Positions 1-7,986 of a DNA stretch of 46,414 nt are shown piece after piece. The notes beneath the pieces were generated by a model that had not been told where the DNA came from, made no database searches, and saw nothing but the letters and a program-made list of their open reading frames with translations. Source of the DNA: Bacteroidota bacterium (lineage in GTDB: Bacteria; Bacteroidota; Ignavibacteria; Ignavibacteriales; Ignavibacteriaceae); NCBI GenBank assembly GCA_021815405.1, contig JAKAGV010000023.1, forward strand, positions 1 to 46,414, read 5' to 3'. The stretch's first letter is position 1, and the number at the start of each line of letters is the position of its first letter. A program made the position numbers and the translations under genes.

Positions 1-102
1 GTATGCCAGACTTCCGAAAAAAAGTATAATAAAAAACAATGAAGAAATTATCAACTGAGGAAGAATAATTTTAGTTTCGTTTTGTAGAGTTAATTTTTCC
101 AT
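1..102 (-). CDS. N-terminus of an unidentified membrane protein (partial, runs off the left edge)
   Basis: An ATG at 102-100 opens 34 codons without a stop to the window edge. A strong ribosome-binding sequence, GGAGGATCATCCTT, lies immediately upstream. The translation begins MEKLTLQNETK and then becomes strongly hydrophobic (residues about 13-34), consistent with a first membrane segment or an uncleaved signal anchor. It lies 105 bp beyond the GH27 gene on the same strand and could be the next gene of the same transcription unit. Too little is visible to assign a family. A transporter or membrane sensor would fit, but this is a guess. Confidence 0.6.
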   Translation of the reverse strand, partial: MEKLTLQNETKIILPQLIISSLFFIILFFGSLAY

Positions 103-207
103 AAGGATGATCCTCCGGATTATTTTATTAAGTTGGCTCTTTTTTAATAGTATCAAAGTCAATAGTTTCTTACCTATAAATAGAGATTAAAAGCTAAAAT
201 AATCTAA

Positions 208-1629
208 CTATTCTTTTAACATAAATAATCCGGCTCCATGTGCACCAAGCTTTGCACTTATAGATTTTTCTTTTATACCCAAGTCTTTCTTCGTCCATAA
301 ATTTTTTATTCTGTAGGATCCCTTCATCCCCGGAACCATATCAAATTTAAATTCAATCGTATTCGGTTTGTCTTCCAGATTGAACAGCGCTAAGTATCTA
401 ACTCCATCTATGGAACCTTTTGCTATCCAGATTGCTTCATCTTCATTTCTGAATACCTGATGGTTATCAGTGCTGTGCTGATCTACTTCAATTACTTCTT
501 TATTTTGAAGAAGCGAAATTACCCAATTAGGCGAGGTTAAAAGATCACCTCCCATAATTAAGGGAGAGTGTGCGATGCACCAGAGGCTTAGTAGTGTGTG
601 AGTTTCGTCTTTTGAAAGATGCGACATTCTATCCGGTCCGACGGGTCTGTCGTTTAATGAAAGATGTCCAAGCGGCATCATGTCTGCATCCGGATAATGA
701 TGTTTTTGAATGTACGGAGACCACTTATCCAATAAATCAAAATTATGTTTAACGTCTTTCCAGTTGTCCCACATATCATCGGAGACGCGCCACATGTTCG
801 CATTCTTGATGAGATTATTTGCTTCGGATAAAGGCGCTTCACCCGGCGATAAACTAAGCACCATAGGTCTGCCGCACTGGTCTATTGCTTTGCGGATCAT
901 TTCTATCTCGCCTTTATGATACGGACGGGCAATGTCGTCAACCTTAATGAAGTCCGCACCCCATTTTGCATACAAATCGAAAAGTGAATTATAATATTCC
1001 TGAGCGCCCGGCTTGCTTGGATCAACTCCATACATATTGTTGTTCCACTTGCATAAGTCTGAAGAATTTGTATCGGCAATTTCCTGCGCGGTGTATGAAG
1101 TCCCTTTTATTGGCATGTTATCCCAATAAGCCTGTCTTGGTATTCCACGCATAATATGAAAGCCGAATTTAAGCCCAAGTTTGTGAACGTAATCTGCAAT
1201 CGGTTTGAAACCTTTACAGTTTGCTGCCGAAGGAAATCTATTTATTGCAGGCAGAAGTCTTCCGTACTTATCCATTGTTAAAGAATCAATCGGTCTGCCG
1301 TTTTTATCAAGACGGACATTCTGCTCTTCATAGAAAGATTTAGTTTTCTTCCATCCGCCCGGATCGGGGTTAAACCAGAGATAATCAATTACTGCATACT
1401 TCCAACCGTAGTTTAGCAAATTCTTTTTCATAAAATTTACTTCAGCTTTAAACTGTGATTCCGTAATTGTACTTCCGAAAGCATCGTAACTGTTCCAGCC
1501 CATCGGCGGCGTTGATGCTACGTCATTCACAGTTGAACCTTTAGCTTGCGCTAAAATAATTCCGTTGTAATTAATTACAGCGCTTAAAAAAAACATACTA
1601 ATAAATTTTATTGTGGCAGAGCTTTTCAT
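208..1629 (-). CDS. GH27 family alpha-galactosidase, exported
   Basis: Retaining glycosidase that removes terminal alpha-D-galactose (some family members act on beta-L-arabinopyranose) from oligosaccharides or galactomannan-type side chains. The 473 residues start with a Sec-type signal (hydrophobic residues about 8-28, ending near AQA). The TIM barrel opens with the family signature PPMGWNSYDAFG (about 41-52). The nucleophile is Asp231 in FIKVDDIA, matching KYD in characterised enzymes, and the probable acid/base is Asp285 in WRVSDDMWDNW. A C-terminal beta-sandwich follows. The barrel carries a larger insertion (about 160-210) than classical plant or fungal GH27 enzymes. There is no T9SS tail, so it is probably periplasmic. 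AAAGGA lies about 9 nt before the ATG. It is the last complete gene of the 16-gene run, 62 bp after the GH10 gene. Family is secure; exact substrate is not. Confidence 0.9.
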   Translation of the reverse strand: MKSSATIKFISMFFLSAVINYNGIILAQAKGSTVNDVASTPPMGWNSYDAFGSTITESQFKAEVNFMKKNLLNYGWKYAVIDYLWFNPDPGGWKKTKSFYEEQNVRLDKNGRPIDSLTMDKYGRLLPAINRFPSAANCKGFKPIADYVHKLGLKFGFHIMRGIPRQAYWDNMPIKGTSYTAQEIADTNSSDLCKWNNNMYGVDPSKPGAQEYYNSLFDLYAKWGADFIKVDDIARPYHKGEIEMIRKAIDQCGRPMVLSLSPGEAPLSEANNLIKNANMWRVSDDMWDNWKDVKHNFDLLDKWSPYIQKHHYPDADMMPLGHLSLNDRPVGPDRMSHLSKDETHTLLSLWCIAHSPLIMGGDLLTSPNWVISLLQNKEVIEVDQHSTDNHQVFRNEDEAIWIAKGSIDGVRYLALFNLEDKPNTIEFKFDMVPGMKGSYRIKNLWTKKDLGIKEKSISAKLGAHGAGLFMLKE

Positions 1630-1691
1630 TTTATTTAATCCTTTTAAAGATTTTAGACATCATAATTTTGTAAATTAAATTTAATAAACTT

Positions 1692-3011
1692 TTACCTCAG
1701 CAGTATCAATTTTTTTACCTCGGTAAAACTGACTGCATTAATTCTATCCGGATGGATTGTTAGGCGGTAAAAATATATTCCACTTGAAAGGTTATATCTG
1801 AGCGCTGAAAGCTGAAAGCTGTACATCCCCGCTTTTTCATTCTCATTTACCAATGTTGCTGCTTCTCTCCCAAGTACATCATAAACCTTAAGTGTTACAT
1901 AACCCGGATTTGGAACTTGGTATTTGATAGTTGTCGTCGGGTTAAACGGGTTCGGATAATTCTGCATAAGGACAGAATGATTTGGAATTCCTTTTGTCCT
2001 TTCTCCGGTTGAAATTAATGTTACATTCTGATGGCTGTCCAAATATTGATGCAGCCATATCATCGCCGGTCGTTCTTCTAAAAGGAATGTTAACAAGTAA
2101 GCATTTATATTCCATATCTGATACTCAATGTACCCCCAGAGAGTAATTCCTTTTATATCTGGATAAGTCCAGAATAATGGAAATTGTTTTTTATAAATTT
2201 CAAGCTGCGTTGAATCATTCGCAGCGCCAACGTCGTATTCCGAAATGTAAATCGACAAGCCTGTGGAGGCAAGTCTATTTAGATTAGCTCTTATAATACT
2301 GGTATCCACGTTTTCAAGTGAATGTCCCTGGCAGCCGATGCCGTCTATTAATCCTCTTGATTTCAGAGTATCTACAATTGTAATAAAATTTTTTGTTTCA
2401 TTACTATCGGATAGAATGCTATTTTCATTTAGAAGAAGCTTTGAACTTGGGAAATAAATACGGGCTTTTCTATATGCCCATATTACCCAGTCCCAACCTG
2501 TTTTTCCGCTGCCTCCTATTGCATTTTTATAAGGAGGCGGTGAATGAAGCGGCTCGTTTACACCATCCACTAACGCTGTTTTAGGATATCTTTTGCCGGC
2601 AAGTCTTATCCATGCCTCTACATATTCGGCTTGCTGTGTCGCATTTAAACTCGTAATCCATGAGGGCTGCGTTTGTCCCCACACCAGGTTATGAAACTTG
2701 AAAGGATAATTATGAGAAACAGCATAGTTATAAATAAAATCCAGCGTAGACCAATTCCATGAATTAGTATCCTGGCTGGAAGCTACGTTGCCCCATTTAC
2801 CGGCGTTTTCGGGGGTAACTTGATCCCAGTACTTACCAAAGTTTCCCGGTACGTAATTACCGCTGAATATGTTACCTAAAAATTTCGTCGTATCTTTTGT
2901 AAGCTGCGCATAAGAATTCAAAGACAATAAAAAATACAATATTGTAATAACAAGAAATATGAATTTTATTTTTTTTGTCTTGATATTTTTTGTAATCGTT
3001 CTTAAAAACAT
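1692..3011 (-). CDS. GH10 endo-1,4-beta-xylanase with T9SS sorting domain
   Basis: Endo-acting retaining xylanase that cuts the beta-1,4-xylan backbone outside the cell. Of 439 residues, about 15-36 form a signal peptide, about 38-325 the GH10 barrel, and about 345-439 the T9SS C-terminal domain. Family landmarks are FGKYWDQVTPENAGKW (about 58-73), the acid/base Glu153 in DGVNEPLH, and the nucleophile Glu258 in YISEYDVG. The tail contains QNYPNPFNPTTTIKYQVP and ends in a basic/hydrophobic strand, the arrangement that directs type IX secretion and surface anchoring or release. The catalytic domain is slightly compact for GH10. The start is only 6 bp after the upstream stop and has no clear ribosome-binding site, so translational coupling to the beta-helix gene is likely. 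Other GH10 activities (for example tomatinase-like) are possible but less likely. Confidence 0.93.
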   Translation of the reverse strand: MFLRTITKNIKTKKIKFIFLVITILYFLLSLNSYAQLTKDTTKFLGNIFSGNYVPGNFGKYWDQVTPENAGKWGNVASSQDTNSWNWSTLDFIYNYAVSHNYPFKFHNLVWGQTQPSWITSLNATQQAEYVEAWIRLAGKRYPKTALVDGVNEPLHSPPPYKNAIGGSGKTGWDWVIWAYRKARIYFPSSKLLLNENSILSDSNETKNFITIVDTLKSRGLIDGIGCQGHSLENVDTSIIRANLNRLASTGLSIYISEYDVGAANDSTQLEIYKKQFPLFWTYPDIKGITLWGYIEYQIWNINAYLLTFLLEERPAMIWLHQYLDSHQNVTLISTGERTKGIPNHSVLMQNYPNPFNPTTTIKYQVPNPGYVTLKVYDVLGREAATLVNENEKAGMYSFQLSALRYNLSSGIYFYRLTIHPDRINAVSFTEVKKLILLR

Positions 3012-3017
3012 ATGATA

Positions 3018-4724
3018 TTATTTAAGTAGAAGCATCTTTTTAGTTGAGGTAAAAGAGCCTGCATTCAATCTATAGAAATAAACTCCGCTGCTTATATTGG
3101 ATCCGTTAAAATTCACTTCATGATTACCTGCTTGCAGATTTTGGTTAACAAGGGTTACGATTATTTGACCTAATATATTATACACCGTCAAAGTAACTTT
3201 GCTTGTTTTTAAAATACTAAATCTTATTACGGTAGACGGATTAAACGGGTTCGGATAATTTTGTTCCAATAAAAATTTGAATGGAATGTTTTCATTGTAT
3301 TTTTTAACGTCTGTAATTTGCAGCCATTCTTCTAATTTATTGGGGAACCAATTCAGATCACCCGCAGGAAAACCATCTGTATCGCCGGTATAAGCAGGTG
3401 AGCTTGTCTGATATGCACAATTCATAGTATCTCTATGATAAATTGCGGTTCTCTTATCAAAGGGTTTATAATTATTGCCGGCATTATTTTCACCGGCACC
3501 TTTCGGCGGCGGCGTAAAATACCATTCGGCATAGTCTGCCATTGGCTTTGGTATGTTTACAAATGAAATAGTATCTAATTTTATAAATGCGGAAGAAGTA
3601 TCGGTTAATTGATTGGCTATAAAGTCTGTCATCTGCGGAGCCGGCTTTAAGAGCGGCTCGTACAGCGCTTTCATTTTATTCCATACTGCTTGAATTGGCG
3701 GAGTATAATACCAGTAGTTATTTTTTATATCCCAGTTAGTCGCATAAGCGGAATCTTCTTTCTGACTGTATATCCACGCTTGTTTAACCTTGTCCCGGAT
3801 AGTTGGGCTGAATGTTTCGGCATCCTCAATAAAATCATAATGACGCTGGTATACCGTATCCGAAGCAGCAACCATTGGATCCACAAAGAGATTATTCTTT
3901 ATCTCAACTTTGTCTCCTACTAATCCCAATGCAATTACACCGAATGTGCCGCCGTTATTTATAATTGTATTATGATCGAAAAAGAAATTCCGAATTCTGC
4001 TAGTGCTAGCTATATGGCGGAATATTCTATCCTGACCATTTACAAAAGTATTATTCACCATATACACGTTATCAATAGAAACATCCCTAATATCGACTGC
4101 TCTTCCGTCGGCAACATCCTGCCAGGGTGCGCATCCGCTGTTTGCAAAGATTGTATTTGTTACTCTTATCGATCTGATATGGGCAAATGTTCTAAGATCA
4201 GCCTGGTATGCGCTTAAGAATATGCAGCTATCTACAACCATACTGTAATTCCCTGCTTCGGTGTAAACAACCAATTCTTTAGGAGCTCCGTAAGTAAACT
4301 CTGCATAAGAAGGGTCTAAATCATATATGCCGTTCACTACAATATTTTTTAAATACACATTGCCCCGCGATTTTATAAAATCAATTGGTACGGTATATCC
4401 TCCCGGTGCAGTTATGCCATATATAATAGGCTTTGGACCCGTACCGTCTTCAGCTTCTATTCGAATATCCCAGCCTTCATTTGTAATTACTCCATTAAAG
4501 AACCACACGCCTCCGCGCTGCAAAATATAAACTCTTTCATTATCAATTCTGCTGCCGTTTGATAGTGTGTCTCCCATTATTATCTGGTTTATGTAAGTAG
4601 GATGCTTGGGCGCAGCAAGGTAAATCTCATGCGATTGAGGAAAATCTTTCGCTCCTAAAAATAAAATTAATATTGAAGTTAAGATCAAGTCGAAAGAATT
4701 TTTCATTTGAACTTTTAATTTCAT
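3018..4724 (-). CDS. T9SS-exported right-handed beta-helix protein (paralogue of the 25849-27540 product)
   Basis: 568 residues: a signal peptide (about 8-32), a long region of short beta-strand repeats rich in Asn (for example VYLKNIVVNG, IRVTNTIFANSG, VYMVNNTFVNG, FFFDHNTIINNGG) typical of a parallel beta-helix, then a T9SS sorting domain from about residue 485 (EQNYPNPFNPST). The fold is used by pectate lyases, polysaccharide epimerases and non-catalytic glycan-binding proteins. I cannot point to a catalytic residue set, so the activity is open. It is clearly paralogous to the protein encoded next to the TonB receptor: the start (QRGGVWFFNG versus QRGGTWFWHS), the motif ending KPIIYG, and FPAGDLNWFP near the end are shared. 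It precedes the xylanase by 6 bp, so it is probably a surface partner in plant-wall attack. Two start Mets are possible (residues 1 and 7). Confidence 0.75.
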   Translation of the reverse strand: MKLKVQMKNSFDLILTSILILFLGAKDFPQSHEIYLAAPKHPTYINQIIMGDTLSNGSRIDNERVYILQRGGVWFFNGVITNEGWDIRIEAEDGTGPKPIIYGITAPGGYTVPIDFIKSRGNVYLKNIVVNGIYDLDPSYAEFTYGAPKELVVYTEAGNYSMVVDSCIFLSAYQADLRTFAHIRSIRVTNTIFANSGCAPWQDVADGRAVDIRDVSIDNVYMVNNTFVNGQDRIFRHIASTSRIRNFFFDHNTIINNGGTFGVIALGLVGDKVEIKNNLFVDPMVAASDTVYQRHYDFIEDAETFSPTIRDKVKQAWIYSQKEDSAYATNWDIKNNYWYYTPPIQAVWNKMKALYEPLLKPAPQMTDFIANQLTDTSSAFIKLDTISFVNIPKPMADYAEWYFTPPPKGAGENNAGNNYKPFDKRTAIYHRDTMNCAYQTSSPAYTGDTDGFPAGDLNWFPNKLEEWLQITDVKKYNENIPFKFLLEQNYPNPFNPSTVIRFSILKTSKVTLTVYNILGQIIVTLVNQNLQAGNHEVNFNGSNISSGVYFYRLNAGSFTSTKKMLLLK

Positions 4725-4756
4725 TATTGATAATATGCTTTTAAATTATCACCGGC

Positions 4757-6034
4757 TTAGCTTTTAAGCTGCAGAGAATTTTCATTTATTTCAAAATCAT
4801 GATTTTCAATCAGGCGAATTATTTCGGCGCCGGCTAACAATACCGGACCATAACCGTGCGCTGCAAAAACATTAGTGGGTCTGTAATAATAAAATGCAGG
4901 ATCAAAGCCCATTCCGGTTCCAACGCATATGCCTTCAACTTGTCCAATACTATTAATTTTAGAAGCAACAGCGTTCCATCCTAAAATTACAACCGGTGCG
5001 AATGCACATTTGTCTATGAGTCCCTCGTTAATTGCCTTTGCAAGCGAGTAAGTAAAGATAGCCGTTGCGGAAGTTTCTATGAATGAATCGTTACGGTCAA
5101 GCAGTTGATGCCAAAAACCTGTACCTGCCTGATAAGCAGCCAATCCTTTGGCATGCGCACGGAATAGAGTAAGCACTTCTTGATAGCCCGGATGAGTATT
5201 AGGCAAAACACTTAATAATTCAATCATAGCCATAATTGCCCAGCCGTTTGCTCTTCCCCAAAAGAACTCCGGATGAACATCCATTTGCTTTACCCAGCCA
5301 TGAAAATATAAACCCTTTTGCTTATTAAACATCCTATTTGAAAATTGTACAACTTGTTTGACGGCATCATCAAAATATTTTAACTCGCCGGTTAACCCGC
5401 CTATTTGAGCAAGAGCCGGAACGCTCATAAATAAATCATCAATCCACAAAGTATCGGGATAAGGCCTATTGCGAGCAAAAGTTCCATCTGATAAACGGAA
5501 CTGTTTTTTGTAGATATAGTTAATAAAATTATTAATTAAAGGATGAAAGCCTATTTTCAATCCAGCTTGCTCAGCCTTAATCATAGCTGTACATAATGAT
5601 CCTGCATCGTCAAGAGCTTGCGGATGCAATACGGAATAAATAGGCGATCCTTTATCTACATTACTCATTTTGTTGTTCATAAAAAATAAACTTAAATCAG
5701 TAATCATTTTTAAAAGCTTTTCTGTATAATCGATAAAGCGTTTATCTCCCGTTACTTTTCCGGCGAGAAGCATGCCTGCATAGGTTACTCCCCATTCATA
5801 GCTAGTAAGTCTGAAGTCGCCATCAGCAAATCTTGTGTCTTCATTAATTTCATTGCCAGATCCATCGTTCAGGTTTTTCTTTTTGTAATTAAATTGTGCC
5901 GGCGTTGCCTTTTCCAAATAATTTAAAATTTGTACCAACTGAGATTTAATTATTTCTTTTGAGGGTATTCCGTAATGAATCTTATAATCAGGCTTCGATA
6001 AATGCAGCGCCGTATTTGAATCATTAACTTTCAT
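4757..6034 (-). CDS. GH105/GH88-type unsaturated (rhamno)galacturonyl hydrolase
   Basis: Removes the 4,5-unsaturated uronic acid that polysaccharide lyases leave at the non-reducing end of pectin oligosaccharides. The 425 residues form an (alpha/alpha)6 toroid. The recognisable elements are WGVTYAGMLLAG (about 81-92), the WIDDLFMSVPAL helix with the probable catalytic Asp199/Asp200 (the equivalent of Asp143 of YteR), FFWGRANGW (about 257-265), and the C-terminal HGYGPVLLAGAEIIRL typical of GH105. There is no signal peptide (it starts MKVNDSN), so it should act in the cytoplasm on imported unsaturated oligomers. It sits 51 bp after the lyase-like gene and 32 bp before the beta-helix gene, in a pectin-flavoured section with GH28. 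GH105 is preferred over GH88 because of overall resemblance to YteR. Confidence 0.87.
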   Translation of the reverse strand: MKVNDSNTALHLSKPDYKIHYGIPSKEIIKSQLVQILNYLEKATPAQFNYKKKNLNDGSGNEINEDTRFADGDFRLTSYEWGVTYAGMLLAGKVTGDKRFIDYTEKLLKMITDLSLFFMNNKMSNVDKGSPIYSVLHPQALDDAGSLCTAMIKAEQAGLKIGFHPLINNFINYIYKKQFRLSDGTFARNRPYPDTLWIDDLFMSVPALAQIGGLTGELKYFDDAVKQVVQFSNRMFNKQKGLYFHGWVKQMDVHPEFFWGRANGWAIMAMIELLSVLPNTHPGYQEVLTLFRAHAKGLAAYQAGTGFWHQLLDRNDSFIETSATAIFTYSLAKAINEGLIDKCAFAPVVILGWNAVASKINSIGQVEGICVGTGMGFDPAFYYYRPTNVFAAHGYGPVLLAGAEIIRLIENHDFEINENSLQLKS

Positions 6035-6085
6035 ATTTGCTGGTTATTCATTTAAGCACAATACTAAATATGTACTTTCACCGCT

Positions 6086-7864
6086 TCACTTAATGGTTAA
6101 AGTATGTTTGAAAGGGACGAACCCGGTAAAGTAAACATGCATACCTTTACCTTTTATCGTACCAAAATGTGAAGAGTATACCTCACCATCGATAAATCCA
6201 ATTCGATCAAACTCCGCTATCCCTGGTCCTATTTCAATTATATCGTTGTCAAATAGATATTTCGCATATCCGCTCTTTAAGAGATAATCGTCTTTTCCAT
6301 TTGCAGAAGTTACACCTTTCAGTGTACCGCCGTTCCTAAAACAGAACTCCAAAGTGACTGCAACATTTTTAGGTCCGTTCACTTCGATGTCTATTTTAAA
6401 TGTACCGTCTTTTTCTTCGATTACAACATTTGTCAGCTGCGAAAGTGTAGTTCTTTGGCGCGATTGATAATCCATCTTACTCCAGAATCTTCTATCCACA
6501 GATTCGGAAAGCTTATAGTCTCCGTTTTTATTTATTTTATTCGGTGGCATCGGTTGATAATAATACGCTTCCTTTTCTTCCGATAAGATATATTTATTTC
6601 CATCCTTCATTACTCCATCGCTTCTAAAATATCCCATATTAAAAAAGTTCGTGGACAACCTTACATATTCAAGAATCGCCTCTCCCTTTCTGTAAGTAAA
6701 AAAAGTGGGAATGCAGGAACGTCCAGAAGAAATAATTAAAGGCTTATCGTTTCCTCCGAATATTGAAGCCGTGATATTCTCTCTTCTAATTCTAGCAAGA
6801 CCCGACACAGGAAAAAGCTTCGCATAGCTGGCAGGCAGTGTTGAACCTTGAGGAAGTTTGTTTCCAAGCATAGGATAATCCATAATAAAAATCAAAGACT
6901 GCGATAATACATTATGATCAAAACTATGAAAAGTCTCAATCTCATGCGCTATTGATGCTAAGAATTGATCGTTTTCCAGAATAGCAAGAAACCTGTAAAA
7001 CATATAATATCCAGTGATAGATATTTGAGAATACTGATCCTGCCTTCTCGAATCAAGCGTAACCAAATCTCCGTTTGTTTCCATATAGTAATAGGTGGAT
7101 ACAAGATTCCTCTTAACAATATCAAAATACGAAGGACGAATTAATAAGCGCCCCATGTTTAATAATGAATAGTCAATGACCTGCGAATAGATTCTGCTTC
7201 TCTCCGAATATTGACCGTCTTCATCTATATAAAATCCCTCCGCTAACCATTCCTCAGCTCTTTTTAGAAATCTTTTCTCATTGAAAATTGAGTATAAACC
7301 GACTAAGCCAGAGGAAACTTCCCATCTATGATTTGGCGTATGTACGCCTCCATTTTCTAATGCATCACCAATGTTAAGCATGCATCTCTTCAACTTTCCC
7401 TTAAGAATATTCAATTCGCCTGATTCATGTCTACTTAGAACGCTCCAGGAAGGACATAAGTGGCGTAATAAAAAACCAGTATCCGGCGGAGATTGACGGT
7501 TACCTCCCGCATCAATGGTTCCATTAGGATATTGTATGCTGAGATAATGCGTAATAATCTTGTCCATTTTATTTAGGACAGAATTTGATCTATAATATTT
7601 TGAACCGGTATGACAATATGAGGCAGCAAGTATTGAAAAATCTACACTTGTTCTTCCAAATACTCCTTGCTGTTGATTCTCTTCGTCCAAACCGAGTATT
7701 TTCGCTGCAGCAAGATCATTATATTTTAATAAACGATTAATAAATTCTTTATCATCGCCAACATTTGTTTTTTCTTTTATAGGAAACATTTGTATCGGCA
7801 CAACAGAAGCCGCTATTCCCAAAGCACTTGTCTTAAGAAATTCGCTTCGACTAATTTTCTGCAT
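6086..7864 (-). CDS. Probable exported polysaccharide-lyase-like (alpha/alpha) toroid protein
   Basis: 592 residues that I cannot place in a named family with confidence. The first 25 residues look like a twin-arginine leader (ISRSEFLKTSALGIAAS), but the second arginine is replaced by serine. An all-helical half (about 40-340) contains TPNHRWEVSSGL with Asn178 and His179, and ERSRIYSQVID with Tyr226. A beta-rich half (about 350-592) follows. Helical toroid plus beta-sandwich with an Asn/His/Tyr set is the architecture of heparinase II/III, alginate and related uronate lyases, so a lyase acting on a uronic-acid polymer is the best inference. The position between a symporter and the GH105 enzyme fits, because GH105 consumes the unsaturated ends a lyase creates. 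A non-catalytic or hydrolase role cannot be excluded. Confidence 0.6.
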   Translation of the reverse strand: MQKISRSEFLKTSALGIAASVVPIQMFPIKEKTNVGDDKEFINRLLKYNDLAAAKILGLDEENQQQGVFGRTSVDFSILAASYCHTGSKYYRSNSVLNKMDKIITHYLSIQYPNGTIDAGGNRQSPPDTGFLLRHLCPSWSVLSRHESGELNILKGKLKRCMLNIGDALENGGVHTPNHRWEVSSGLVGLYSIFNEKRFLKRAEEWLAEGFYIDEDGQYSERSRIYSQVIDYSLLNMGRLLIRPSYFDIVKRNLVSTYYYMETNGDLVTLDSRRQDQYSQISITGYYMFYRFLAILENDQFLASIAHEIETFHSFDHNVLSQSLIFIMDYPMLGNKLPQGSTLPASYAKLFPVSGLARIRRENITASIFGGNDKPLIISSGRSCIPTFFTYRKGEAILEYVRLSTNFFNMGYFRSDGVMKDGNKYILSEEKEAYYYQPMPPNKINKNGDYKLSESVDRRFWSKMDYQSRQRTTLSQLTNVVIEEKDGTFKIDIEVNGPKNVAVTLEFCFRNGGTLKGVTSANGKDDYLLKSGYAKYLFDNDIIEIGPGIAEFDRIGFIDGEVYSSHFGTIKGKGMHVYFTGFVPFKHTLTIK

Positions 7865-7929
7865 TTTAATTACTATCTATTAATCATTCGTCTTTAAAAC
7901 TTGCATTAAATGGTGAAAACATTTAGTAA

Positions 7930-7964
7930 AGCGCAAAAGGCATTGCACCGTTAATCTTTGCGCT
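7930..7964 (-). terminator. Possible weak terminator or attenuator hairpin after the symporter gene
   Basis: Perfect 8-bp inverted repeats AGCGCAAA (7930-7937) and TTTGCGCT (7957-7964) enclose a 19-nt loop, in the 122-bp gap after the symporter stop at 7987. There is no long T run on the minus-strand side, so complete termination is doubtful. It may tune the expression of the genes at lower coordinates. Confidence 0.3.
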
Positions 7965-7986
7965 CTGCGCTATACCAAGTAGAGAA

